A stretch of 64,000 nucleotides of DNA from Vibrio tubiashii (GTDB lineage: Bacteria > Pseudomonadota > Gammaproteobacteria > Enterobacterales > Vibrionaceae): contig NZ_CP117030.1 in assembly GCF_028551255.1 (NCBI RefSeq), positions 62,001 to 126,000 on the forward strand, in the 5' to 3' direction. A program made the position numbers and the translations under genes. Shown in pieces: positions 1-7,993 of this stretch. Position 1 is the stretch's first letter, and each line of letters starts with the position of its first letter. The notes beneath the pieces were generated by a model. It had not been told where the DNA came from, did not search any database, and worked only from the letters and a program-made list of their open reading frames with translations.

Positions 1-1020
1 AAGCTGCATGCCCAATACAAAACCGAGTGAAGCACCGAGGGTAACCAGAATGGTCAGTTCAATCAGCAGTGCCGTGAACACCATGTTTTGCCCAACCCCC
101 GCTTGCTGGATTTGGACTAACAGCCGATTGCGTTTGAGTAAGCTGTACTTCACGCCGTTATAAGCGATAAATAGACCAACTAGAAATGCCAATAGGCTCA
201 TCGCGGTAAGGTTGAGGTGGAAGCTATCAGTGAGTGAGCCAAGGTCATTGCTTTGATTGTTGGCGATCCATTGTCCTTGCTCGCCGATGAGGTGTTGCCA
301 TTTTGCTTGTGCGTTATTACCTGCATTGAAGCCAGCGTCGAAAACGGCAATGTAACTGAGCTGTCCTTGTTTGTTGAGCAACTGCTGGGCAAAGCCAATA
401 TCCATCAACATTCGGCTGCCTAATTGCCACTCATCGGGTAATACGACGACACGGGTCGGGACTTCATCCAGAGTCAGCGTTTCTACTTCGCCTAAGTTCT
501 GGTGCTGCGACAAGCTCATCATCACTATGGGTTCACCAGCTAAAAGCTCAGGGAGCGGTAAAGCACTGTCGAATAGAGAAACGTTTTGCTCGCTGTCTGA
601 TGATTGTTCGTTGTGGGTTGAATAGCGAGAGCGTGACGAGATAGCAGCAATCAATTCGCTACCTTGTACTGACCAGCGACGACCTTTCTGGTCTCGAACT
701 CGCCCTTCAATTACTGGTAAGGCTGCACTGAGTCCGTTTTGTCTGAGGCTGAAGTAAAGCGATTCAGGCAAATAGTTTTGCCCCGCTGCTGGAATAATCA
801 GGTTTTGCGCTTGAGCACTCAGTTGCTCGGTAGATTCCGCATAGCTGCGCTTAGCATTGAGGTTGATCGCTTGCACGGCAACAAACAAGGTTACCGCCAG
901 CACGATACCAATCAGAATTGCAGCTGCTTGCAGGGGAGCTTGGCGATAATGCGCCGCAAACAGATTCAATGTGAGTCGAGTCTGTGTGAGTCTGATAGGC
1001 GAGAATCTAACCTGAGTCAT
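1..1020 (-). CDS. FtsX-type ABC transporter permease, 3' end outside window
   Basis: The reverse strand is open from an ATG at 1020 to the window edge (340 codons, no stop), so the C-terminal part is missing. The N-terminus carries one hydrophobic segment (around AAILIGIVLAVTLFVAVQAI), then a large soluble region of about 200 residues. A second membrane segment with the FtsX-like permease pattern (MSLLAFLVGLFIAYNGV) and the beginning of a third follow. This is the MacB/LolC/FtsX topology: a periplasmic domain between TM1 and TM2. Its start lies 4 bp after the stop of the ATPase gene at 1025-1744, so the two form one transporter operon. The substrate is unknown; lipoprotein-release or macrolide/peptide-export relatives are possible. 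Confidence 0.85.
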   Translation of the reverse strand, partial: MTQVRFSPIRLTQTRLTLNLFAAHYRQAPLQAAAILIGIVLAVTLFVAVQAINLNAKRSYAESTEQLSAQAQNLIIPAAGQNYLPESLYFSLRQNGLSAALPVIEGRVRDQKGRRWSVQGSELIAAISSRSRYSTHNEQSSDSEQNVSLFDSALPLPELLAGEPIVMMSLSQHQNLGEVETLTLDEVPTRVVVLPDEWQLGSRMLMDIGFAQQLLNKQGQLSYIAVFDAGFNAGNNAQAKWQHLIGEQGQWIANNQSNDLGSLTDSFHLNLTAMSLLAFLVGLFIAYNGVKYSLLKRNRLLVQIQQAGVGQNMVFTALLIELTILVTLGASLGFVLGMQL

Positions 1021-1024
1021 GGTG

Positions 1025-1744
1025 TTACCCTCGGTCGCATTGCTCTTGCAAAGTAGGGAGGGGTTGCTGCAAATCACCATTGCGTAATTGACCGTTTTCT
1101 AGCCGCAAACGAGTCTGCATAAACTCTGCGCAATCGGGGCTGTGGGTCACTAATAGCACTGCAGTGTTGCCTTGTGCGGTGATTTCATTCAATAGCTTCA
1201 TCACCTCCAATCCCGCTTTTTGGTCGAGATTCCCTGTCGGTTCATCGGCAAGCAGAAGCTTAGGCTTATGAGTCAATGCGCGTGCGATGGCGACTCTTTG
1301 CTGCTGGCCGCCAGAAAGGGCAGAAACGTGCCTATCAAGAAGCTGACTGATGCCCAATGTCTCGATGAGAAAATCGCACCAATCGTTCCATTTTTGTTGG
1401 TTTAGATGCAGAGGAAAGGCGATGTTTTGTTTTACGTTGAGTGGTGTTAACAGGTTGAATTGTTGAAAGATAACACCGAGCTTTTGATGGCGGAACTGGC
1501 TCCATTGCGGATCTTTCCAAGCTGCTGTGTTATCGCCATCTAACCACAATTCACCACCGGAAAGCGGCTCAAAGCCAGCAATAACATTGAGTAGGGTACT
1601 TTTTCCGCTACCACTTGCACCTGTCAACGCCACACTCGCACCTGCCGCTAAAGTGAAGTCGACGCCTTCCAATACGCGATGGGTTTCTTTGCCATCGACG
1701 AAACTTTTGTTGGCGTGTTTTAGTGACACTAACGGCAAATCCAT
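1025..1744 (-). CDS. LolD/MacB-type ABC transporter ATP-binding protein
   Basis: This 239-residue ABC ATPase energises the neighbouring FtsX-type permease at the inner membrane. Walker A is GASGSGKST near residue 41, the signature is LSGGQQQR, and Walker B is LLLADEPTGNLD followed by a switch His (LLVTHS). The GNLD ending of Walker B and the short length are typical of the LolD/MacB/FtsE branch that works with FtsX-fold permeases. It lies directly upstream of the permease with a 4-bp gap, in the same direction. The start MDLPLVSLKHANKSF fits the family length. The exact substrate cannot be told from sequence. Confidence 0.92.
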   Translation of the reverse strand: MDLPLVSLKHANKSFVDGKETHRVLEGVDFTLAAGASVALTGASGSGKSTLLNVIAGFEPLSGGELWLDGDNTAAWKDPQWSQFRHQKLGVIFQQFNLLTPLNVKQNIAFPLHLNQQKWNDWCDFLIETLGISQLLDRHVSALSGGQQQRVAIARALTHKPKLLLADEPTGNLDQKAGLEVMKLLNEITAQGNTAVLLVTHSPDCAEFMQTRLRLENGQLRNGDLQQPLPTLQEQCDRG

Positions 1745-1764
1745 GCGCGGCTCCTTGCTACTTT

Positions 1765-2202
1765 TTAGGCTTTGAGTTCTAAGTTGTACTCGTATTCCGT
1801 TTCCGAGATCTTTTTAAATCCAAGACGTTGGTATAACTGATAAGCAGGATTGGTTTTTATCACACTTAAACCAACTCGTGATTGGCTAGCTTGAGCTTTT
1901 TCGATCAGGTTTTTTACTAATCTGCTGCCAATACTCGCGTTTTGGTAACCCGGATGAATCTGAATTTGGATGAGATACCAGAGGTTTTGATCGGCTTGGT
2001 ATTCCGCTTTAAACAAACCAATAGGCACTTGATCTAAGGTAATGATTTGAGCACATTCGAACTTGTACTGAATGCGATTCAAATAGTCGTCGAGGCTAAT
2101 TGGCATGCCGACTTGTTCAAGGTAGTCACGCATTGTGGCGTTGCGTAGGTCGACTAAAAAATCTATGTCTGATTCGAGTGCAGGTCTTAGGGAAATGTTC
2201 AT
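1765..2202 (-). CDS. GNAT family N-acetyltransferase
   Basis: This 145-residue GNAT-fold acetyltransferase carries the acetyl-CoA binding region around IQIHPGYQNASIGSRLVKNL (motif A, Q/R-x-x-G-x-G/A type) and the C-terminal LYQRLGFKKI motif B. The reading frame extends 16 codons upstream, but I prefer the ATG at 2202 (MNISLRPALES) because the family begins with a beta strand of this kind and a purine-rich GGACGAAAG element precedes it. It follows closely on the strand of the exporter operon and may be transcribed with it. The acyl acceptor is unknown. Confidence 0.85.
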   Translation of the reverse strand: MNISLRPALESDIDFLVDLRNATMRDYLEQVGMPISLDDYLNRIQYKFECAQIITLDQVPIGLFKAEYQADQNLWYLIQIQIHPGYQNASIGSRLVKNLIEKAQASQSRVGLSVIKTNPAYQLYQRLGFKKISETEYEYNLELKA

Positions 2203-2304
2203 CTTTCGTCCGTGAGATGTGAAGGCTTCATATGCAATGAAGCATGACACTTATTCAAGGTCGAGACAAATCGTACTGCAAAGCTATGGGATTAAGCCTC
2301 AGAT

Positions 2305-2336
2305 TAAAAACAAAAAACCACCTCAAGCGGTGGTTT
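2305..2336 (-). terminator. Rho-independent terminator of the DUF3297 gene
   Basis: The arms AAACCACC and GGTGGTTT flank a 6-nt loop (2315-2336). On the minus strand the hairpin is followed by a T-rich run (poly-A on the + strand, 2306-2317). It sits just past the stop at 2356 and separates that gene from the GNAT gene. Confidence 0.85.
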
Positions 2337-2355
2337 AGTTTACAGTCTTATGCGA

Positions 2356-2601
2356 TTAAACGTAGTACGCTTCAACTTCGCCTTTTAGTTGGATAAGCAT
2401 TGGGTTACCAAAGCGGTCTTTCGCTTTTGGTGATGCGATTTTTACCCAACCTTCGCTAACGCAGTACTCTTCAACGTCTGTGCGCTCTTGACCTTTAAAA
2501 CGAATACCGATTTGGTGATCGAAGCACTCTTTTACAAAGAAAGGGCTACGTGGGTTACCTGATAGGCGATCTGGTAGAGCTGGTTTAGCTGTATCTGTCA
2601 T
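2356..2601 (-). CDS. DUF3297 family small protein
   Basis: This 81-residue soluble protein matches from memory the conserved DUF3297 family of gammaproteobacteria, whose hallmark is an N-terminal LPDRLSGNPRSPFF segment, a central GIRFKGQERTDVEEYCVSEGW and a C-terminal GNPMLIQLKGEVE. The frame could start 16 codons earlier, but MTDTAKPALPDRLSG is the usual family start. No catalytic motif is visible and no function is known to me. It is a single gene with its own terminator. Confidence 0.85.
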   Translation of the reverse strand: MTDTAKPALPDRLSGNPRSPFFVKECFDHQIGIRFKGQERTDVEEYCVSEGWVKIASPKAKDRFGNPMLIQLKGEVEAYYV

Positions 2602-2708
2602 GTTTTTCGACCTTGAAGTCCGTAAAAAAAGTGCGCCATTGTAAGTCACAGATTGCTATAGGTTCAAGACATCTAATGACAGTTATCACAAACGATCTAA
2701 GTTTGAAC

Positions 2709-4700
2709 CTACAACCCCTTCAAATACTGGGCATTGGCCGTTGGCTGAATCATGCGATTGATGTTACTCACGTTGTCGTTATTGTGTTGTACTAGGAGCA
2801 CTAAGAAAGCATCAATCAATTCTGGTTTACTGGCTGTTACTTGTGTTTCGGTTTGAATATCACGCAGATCGATCAACACATCAGTGAACAGTTGCGGTAA
2901 GTCTTGCAATACTTGCAGATTCAATACGTTGTGTTCACTGTAGATTGAGTTGTGGCTACCCTTTTGTTTTTGCACTACGTACGGGTTGTCTTTGAGATTA
3001 ATGATAGATGTACGTTTGTCACAACGCTTCAAACAACCTTTATTGACTTTAATCTTGCGGCAGCCTTCGGTCTGTTGGAACAAGCATTGGCGGCTAGTCA
3101 GCAGTGTATTTGGATGGTAGATGCTGTAATAGCTGCGCATGTTTTGCGGACGCTTAATATGGCGCATCTGCTTCATGTTCAACTCGTTGGAGATAAATGC
3201 GCCGCTTGCGGCAAACTCTTGTTGTAAACATTTGAATGAGTAAGAGTTGACCGTATTTATCTGCGGGCCTGCGATCCAATCCAGCCCAAGTTCTTGAGCC
3301 AAAATGCCTACTCCGGAGTTGTTAGTGATCGAGAGCATGGGTTTTACTGCCTCTAACAGTGTGCGTGCAGCTTGGTAATCGTCACCAATCAAAATCGCAG
3401 GAAACCAAGGTTTTAACTGCGGGTTTGCTTGGAACAGCTCGATCATTGCATTCAGTTCAGATGCCAGCCCCATCGGCAGCTGAAAATAGACGTCAACATC
3501 AGTGTATTCGCACAGTGCAGCTTCTTGTGGTGATGAGATCAAAACCGATAACTTTGGCGCTCCTTGACGTATTTCTGGCTGAGGTAGCAGGGGCAAAGTA
3601 GGTACATCAATCGCCCCTTTTAGGCTGCTAGCAGAAGTTTGTGTTGTAGTGACGTCAAAGTCTTGGGTCTTTTCAGCTACTTTCTCGATGATTGCTGTTT
3701 TGTCGTCGTAGAGCTTTTTCTTCACTACTTTTACATCGTCGGCGGATTCGCATTTATAGATTTTCGAAAAGTGTTTCACCGCATGGTCTCGGGGGTTGTC
3801 GATGTACATTGCTTTACCGAAGTCACCTTGCAAAAATGCATTGGAGAAATCACGGTTGAAGACGGTGTACAGTTCCGTGGTGTCGTTCGACAGTTCTACG
3901 CCATCGCACAAGCGGTCAATCTGTTTACGCCAGTTGTCGACCACGGTGTAAACGTAGTGAGATTTCTTGATGCGGCCTTCCACTTTCAACGAATACACGC
4001 CGGCATCCGCAAGCGCTGCCAAATCGCCAAAGGCCGAGTTGTCTTTCATATTGAGTGGGTAGCTATTACCGGTTTTGGTGGTTTGGTACTCTTCACGACA
4101 AGGTTGACTGCATCGACCACGGTTGCCTGAAGCGCCATTACGCGCAGAGCTGATGTAGCAAATACCCGAGAAGCCGATGCAGTATGATCCGTGGACAAAC
4201 ACTTCCATCATTACATCATGCTCACGACCAAACTGAGCTAAATGCTTAATCTCACTGATGTTCAGCTCGCGCGATAGATTGACGCGACTTGCCGTCAATC
4301 GATTGAGAAACAAAATCTGCCCCTCGTTATGGGTATTGAGCTGAGTTGATGCATGTATATCTAAATCAGGAAAATAGTTTTTGAGAATGTAGGCCAAACC
4401 AAGGTCTTGCACGATCACGCCATCAATCGCCGTGGTGTTCAATTGACTAAGCAAGCGCACGATAGCTGGAATTTCGCTTTCTAGAATCAACACGTTAAGA
4501 GTCAGGAAGATCTTACAGGTGTGCTGATGCGCAAGCTGCAATACGCCATTCAAGTTATCTAAGGTGAGGTTGGTGGCTCGGTTACGCGCATTGAAACGGT
4601 CTAAACCACAATAGATAGCATCCGCCCCAGCGGCAATGGCTGCCTTAATCGAATCTAAATCTCCGCCCGGTGCTAATAACTCAAATTGATCGCGTGTCAC
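2709..4700 (-). CDS. rlhA: U32 family protein, 23S rRNA C2501 hydroxylase RlhA (YdcP)
   Basis: This 663-residue protein begins with the U32 signature FELLAPGGDLDSIKAAIAAGADAIYCGL, and has HGSYCIGFSGICYIS and a Cys-rich NRGRCSQPCREEY segment around residues 190-210. The cysteines probably bind an iron-sulfur cluster. E. coli RlhA (about 650 residues) forms 5-hydroxycytidine at C2501 of 23S rRNA; the related tRNA hydroxylase TrhP (YegQ) is much shorter (about 450), so the length favours RlhA. The C-terminal half contains another Cys-rich stretch (CLFQQTEGCRKIKVNKGCLKRC, written here only as a landmark around residues 555-580). It is monocistronic. Confidence 0.85.
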   Translation of the reverse strand: MTRDQFELLAPGGDLDSIKAAIAAGADAIYCGLDRFNARNRATNLTLDNLNGVLQLAHQHTCKIFLTLNVLILESEIPAIVRLLSQLNTTAIDGVIVQDLGLAYILKNYFPDLDIHASTQLNTHNEGQILFLNRLTASRVNLSRELNISEIKHLAQFGREHDVMMEVFVHGSYCIGFSGICYISSARNGASGNRGRCSQPCREEYQTTKTGNSYPLNMKDNSAFGDLAALADAGVYSLKVEGRIKKSHYVYTVVDNWRKQIDRLCDGVELSNDTTELYTVFNRDFSNAFLQGDFGKAMYIDNPRDHAVKHFSKIYKCESADDVKVVKKKLYDDKTAIIEKVAEKTQDFDVTTTQTSASSLKGAIDVPTLPLLPQPEIRQGAPKLSVLISSPQEAALCEYTDVDVYFQLPMGLASELNAMIELFQANPQLKPWFPAILIGDDYQAARTLLEAVKPMLSITNNSGVGILAQELGLDWIAGPQINTVNSYSFKCLQQEFAASGAFISNELNMKQMRHIKRPQNMRSYYSIYHPNTLLTSRQCLFQQTEGCRKIKVNKGCLKRCDKRTSIINLKDNPYVVQKQKGSHNSIYSEHNVLNLQVLQDLPQLFTDVLIDLRDIQTETQVTASKPELIDAFLVLLVQHNNDNVSNINRMIQPTANAQYLKGL

Positions 4701-4845
4701 TACTTATCTCTTACTCAATAAAATAGGAGCGGTATTTTACGGGGATAAAAAGTGTGATCTAGCGCTGATTAAGGCTTTGTTAATCTGCATCAATTAATTT
4801 GTTATCTAAGGCGAGAATTCAGTTAATGGTTGCAATCACTGCGAA

Positions 4846-4881
4846 TTGCTTTAGTGTTATGCTCATGTATAACACTAAAGC
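4846..4881. promoter_or_regulatory. Perfect 13-bp palindromic operator over the GntR-ABC promoter
   Basis: The arms GCTTTAGTGTTAT (4848-4860) and ATAACACTAAAGC (4869-4881) are exact inverted repeats around an 8-bp spacer. A plausible -35 (TTGCTT, 4846-4851) and -10 (TATAAC, 4868-4873) with 16-bp spacing lie inside the same stretch, about 22 nt before the GntR start codon. Binding here would block RNA polymerase, the usual autorepression layout of YtrA-type GntR regulators. Confidence 0.75.
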
Positions 4882-4902
4882 GCAATTGATAAGGCAAGCT
4901 TC

Positions 4903-5274
4903 ATGACAGATTGGAACGAAACGCAGCCTATCTTTCGTCAACTAGCGGATCGAATTACAGAGCAAATCCTGCAAGGCATTTGGAACGAAGGAGAGGCATT
5001 ACCTTCGGTTCGAGCCGTAGCAGGAGATTTGAAAATCAACCACATCACTGTGATGAAAGGTTATCAGCTACTGGTGGATGAAGGTCTCGTAGAAAAAAAA
5101 CGCGGTCAGGGAATGTTCGTGGCACAAGGCGCACTGAGTCAGTTAAAAGCGTCGCAAAAACAGGATTTTATTCAGCAGCAGATCCCGTCAATCGCGGTGA
5201 AACTGCAGCAGCTAGACATTCCACTTCAAGAATTTATTGAGCAGTTAACACTGCATGTTGAGGGCAAACAATGA
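4903..5274 (+). CDS. GntR family regulator, YtrA subfamily
   Basis: This 123-residue regulator has an N-terminal winged helix (residues about 8-75: QPIFRQLADRITEQILQG, LPSVRAVAGDLKINHITVMKGYQLL, KRGQGMFV) and only a short helical C-terminal tail of about 45 residues. This truncated effector region defines the YtrA subfamily, which typically represses an adjacent ABC transporter operon. The stop overlaps the ATPase start by 4 bp, so the three genes are translationally coupled. The palindrome at 4848-4881 is the obvious binding site. Envelope stress or cell-wall antibiotics are the usual inducers in Firmicutes; the inducer here is unknown. Confidence 0.9.
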   Translation: MTDWNETQPIFRQLADRITEQILQGIWNEGEALPSVRAVAGDLKINHITVMKGYQLLVDEGLVEKKRGQGMFVAQGALSQLKASQKQDFIQQQIPSIAVKLQQLDIPLQEFIEQLTLHVEGKQ

Positions 5275-6140
5275 GCGTATTAATTGAAGCTCGGCAGGTA
5301 ACCAAGCACTACTCAGGTCGAGCCAAAGAGCAAGGCGAAGCGATTAAAAACATTAGTTTTGAACTCAAAGCGGGACAAGTCCTCGGTTTGCTTGGTCACA
5401 ATGGTGCAGGTAAATCGACCTTGATTAAAAGCCTGCTCGGTGCTCACGACTATCAGGGTGATATTCAAGTACTGGGGCTTGAGCCTATCTCACAGCGCGC
5501 CAAAGTGATGGAGCACCTGTCTTATATTTCAGACGTGAACGTGCTGCCTGACTGGATGACGGTAAGACAAATTCTTCGTTACACCGCTGGTGTGCACCCA
5601 AGTTTCGATGTGAACAAAGCGCGTGCTGTACTTGAGAAAACCGACATCAAGCTTAATAGCAAAATCAAATCGCTCTCAAAAGGCATGAAGGTACAACTAC
5701 ATCTTGCGATTGTGATTTCGACTGACACCAAAGTATTGATTCTCGATGAGCCGACCCTTGGCTTGGACCTTGTCTACAGAGACACCTTTTATCGCCATCT
5801 CCTTGAATGGTTTCATGATGGAGAGCGTGCCCTGATTATTGCTAGCCATGAGGTGTCTGAGATTGAACACCTGCTAACTGATGTGTTGATCCTTAAGCAT
5901 GGTCAAGCAGTGTTGCAATCGTCAATGGAAAACATTGCCGAAGATTACGTGATCGTAGAAACCACCGATGAACAACGCGCACAAATGGAAGCATTGAAGC
6001 CGCTTTCTAGTGAGCGCGCTCTTGGCAGTACGCGTTGGCTGATTCGCAGTGAACAAGCGCAACAACTCGATAGCGTAGACAAAATTTACAATGTAAAACT
6101 GGCAGATCTGTTCTTAGCTCTACAGAAGGAGGCAGCGTAA
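5271..6140 (+). CDS. ABC transporter ATP-binding protein of the GntR operon
   Basis: This 289-residue ABC ATPase has Walker A GHNGAGKST near residue 42, signature SLSKGMKVQ (a degenerate LSGGQ, as is usual in the YtrB/BcrA group), and Walker B VLILDEPTLGLD with the switch His in IIASHE. It overlaps the regulator gene by 4 bp upstream and the permease gene by 1 bp downstream. It is predicted to power the membrane partner at 6140-6970 in export or membrane remodelling. Confidence 0.9.
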   Translation: MSVLIEARQVTKHYSGRAKEQGEAIKNISFELKAGQVLGLLGHNGAGKSTLIKSLLGAHDYQGDIQVLGLEPISQRAKVMEHLSYISDVNVLPDWMTVRQILRYTAGVHPSFDVNKARAVLEKTDIKLNSKIKSLSKGMKVQLHLAIVISTDTKVLILDEPTLGLDLVYRDTFYRHLLEWFHDGERALIIASHEVSEIEHLLTDVLILKHGQAVLQSSMENIAEDYVIVETTDEQRAQMEALKPLSSERALGSTRWLIRSEQAQQLDSVDKIYNVKLADLFLALQKEAA

Positions 6141-6970
6141 TGAATCCTTATTTCTATATGCTAGAGAAAGAGTGGCTAGAACATAAAGTGATCACACGTA
6201 TTCCTTTGGTGTTGCTCGTGTGTGGTGTGCTGCTACTACTTTCGATCTTGATGAATTCGACCATCCAAAGCAATGTTACTTACGAGCTAACGTATGATGT
6301 TAATGGGTTCGAATCTGGTTATGAATTAGGTAAGCAGTTAAGTGGCTTGGCTTTTGGCTTTACTGGCTTTTTGTCGATTCTATTGACCAGCCTTTATTTC
6401 CCGAAGACATTACGTAAAGAGCGCCAAGAGGGCAGTGTGATGTTTTGGCGTAGCATGCCTGTCTCTGACCTGACGACGCATTTAGTGAAGCTTGGTTTTG
6501 GTTTGCTGGTGACACCTATCATTTGCTCGATGCTAGTGGTGTCTGCTGACTTCCTAATGTGGCTGATTAATCTTGTCATGTCGGAGAAGTTCCCACTGTT
6601 CTTCACCGGTGAGTCAATCTTATATGTCTTTACCCATTGGTTTGAGTTTATTGCTCGCATGTGGTTAGTGGGCTTGGCGCTACTGCCACTTGCAACTTTG
6701 GCCATGGCCATTTCTCAGAAGGTTAATTCGCCTCTGTTAGTCATGGTGATTGGTTTTTACGTGATTAAACTGCTTTCCACAAACCTGCTAGGGACGTACG
6801 CAGTGAGCCATTTTTTACAGGCTGTAACGACCTTGCCATTTGATCTGCTTATAGAGGGCAATCCACTTGTTGCCTTTGCAAATGTTGGTACCGTTAACTT
6901 GGTCATCTACTTTGCATTCGGCGTGTTGGGTTTGCTAGCAAGCTTAAGATTAAGTCGCTCAGTTGACTAG
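6140..6970 (+). CDS. ABC-2 type permease of the GntR operon
   Basis: This 276-residue integral membrane protein has six predicted helices, including a first one after the short N-terminus (IPLVLLVCGVLLLLSILM), a long extracytoplasmic loop between TM1 and TM2, and the cytoplasmic KTLRKERQEGSVMFWRSMPVS segment. That segment is the coupling loop characteristic of ABC-2 permeases (DUF/YtrC-like). Its start overlaps the ATPase stop by one base (TAATG). A strong terminator follows. The substrate is not evident. Confidence 0.88.
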   Translation: MNPYFYMLEKEWLEHKVITRIPLVLLVCGVLLLLSILMNSTIQSNVTYELTYDVNGFESGYELGKQLSGLAFGFTGFLSILLTSLYFPKTLRKERQEGSVMFWRSMPVSDLTTHLVKLGFGLLVTPIICSMLVVSADFLMWLINLVMSEKFPLFFTGESILYVFTHWFEFIARMWLVGLALLPLATLAMAISQKVNSPLLVMVIGFYVIKLLSTNLLGTYAVSHFLQAVTTLPFDLLIEGNPLVAFANVGTVNLVIYFAFGVLGLLASLRLSRSVD

Positions 6971-6990
6971 AACGCTTTGAAAATAGCAAA

Positions 6991-7017
6991 GGCGCTAACG
7001 GTTGGTTAGCGCCTTTT
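6991..7017 (+). terminator. Rho-independent terminator of the GntR-ABC operon
   Basis: GGCGCTAAC and GTTAGCGCC form a 9-bp stem with a 5-nt loop, followed by five Ts. It closes the operon 20 bp after the permease stop and may also serve the convergent rpiR-like gene. Confidence 0.9.
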
Positions 7018-7036
7018 TGTTTGCGGTGGATTGCTA

Positions 7037-7900
7037 TTAGTCTCCGAGCGGCTGACGGTCTAAGCCACCTCGATATGAGTCTAACGCCAACTTAAGCCGT
7101 CGTAGTTTGTCTCTTGAGCGTCGCTTATGGTTGACGGCAAGCGCCATCGAAAGGACATCAACCAAGGCTAACATTGCGTAACGAGACGCAGAAGGTTTGT
7201 AGATAAAATCTGTTTCTTGGTGCTCAATCGGCAGTGTGAGATCGGCAATGTCAGAGAGCGGCGTTGAGCTCGGTGTGATGGCGATGATCTTCACCCCGTA
7301 TTGCTTTGCTAGCTCTGCAGTTTCGACGATGGTCGGGGTGTATCCCGTTGCGGATAGCATAACCAATACATCATTACTGTCTGCGGTAGACGCAATCATA
7401 CGTGCAAGCAAACCGTCGTTGTAAGCAACCACAGGGTAGCCTAAACGGAATAGGCGATGCTGCATTTCTTGCGAGGCAATCGTTGAGCCTCCACCCATAC
7501 CGATAGAGATGACTTGTCTTGCATTGTGTAGCCAACCCACAGCGGTATCTATATCGGCTTCGTTGATCAAATTGCGGTTGATATCTAGCGACTGCTTGAT
7601 TGATTCGTAGATGCCCTGATAACCACTTTGATCTGGCGGCTCAAGAATAAAACGTTGACCAACTGTCAGGGTTTGCGCCAGCTTAATTTTCATATCACGA
7701 ACGTTTTTACAGCCAACGGCTTTAGCAAAGCGAGTAATGGTGGCTTCGCTCACTTCAGCGTTTTCTGCAAGCTCGGTGATACTCGCATTCGCCGCAGTCT
7801 GAATGTCGTCCATGATCAGTTTGGCGACTTTCTTCTCAGCGTCGCGCAGAGCGCTAAAACGCTCAGTGATTTGCGAAATAATATCGACGTCTAAACTCAA
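7037..7900 (-). CDS. MurR/RpiR family transcriptional regulator (HTH + SIS)
   Basis: This 287-residue regulator has an N-terminal RpiR helix-turn-helix (residues about 5-80, with ASITELAENAEVSEATITRFAKAVG) and a C-terminal SIS sugar-phosphate-isomerase-fold domain (residues about 125-260, with ISIGMGGGSTIASQ and VLVMLSATGYT). SIS domains bind phosphosugars or sugar-acid phosphates; HexR, a relative, responds to KDPG. Because the cluster makes KDPG, that intermediate is a reasonable inducer here (inference). The start codon appears to be TTG at 7900, preceded by AGGAAAA. It lies downstream of and co-directional with the dehydratase gene at 7994-9265, with a hairpin in between. Confidence 0.9.
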   Translation of the reverse strand: MSLDVDIISQITERFSALRDAEKKVAKLIMDDIQTAANASITELAENAEVSEATITRFAKAVGCKNVRDMKIKLAQTLTVGQRFILEPPDQSGYQGIYESIKQSLDINRNLINEADIDTAVGWLHNARQVISIGMGGGSTIASQEMQHRLFRLGYPVVAYNDGLLARMIASTADSNDVLVMLSATGYTPTIVETAELAKQYGVKIIAITPSSTPLSDIADLTLPIEHQETDFIYKPSASRYAMLALVDVLSMALAVNHKRRSRDKLRRLKLALDSYRGGLDRQPLGD

Positions 7901-7918
7901 GATGTTTTCCTATTCTAG

Positions 7919-7940
7919 GGAGACCTCTGGTTTGGTCTCC
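7919..7940. promoter_or_regulatory. Hairpin between the dehydratase gene and rpiR-like gene
   Basis: GGAGACC and GGTCTCC form a perfect 7-bp stem with an 8-nt loop, in the 93-bp gap between the two minus-strand genes. There is no T-run, so it may stabilise mRNA or set relative expression rather than terminate. Confidence 0.5.
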
Positions 7941-7993
7941 ATATCAATGCTTTGCAGTATACCTGATTCATTCAAGCGTAAAAGTGCAGCGGT

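Noticed and set aside
371..1056. Two + strand frames in the FtsX-type permease region
   Set aside because: The minus-strand frame encodes a coherent membrane permease adjacent to its ATPase; the + frames are shadows.
3639..4130. 163-codon frame on the + strand inside rlhA
   Set aside because: It is entirely antisense to a well-supported gene and has no domain pattern or ribosome site; low-complexity reading of the opposite strand.
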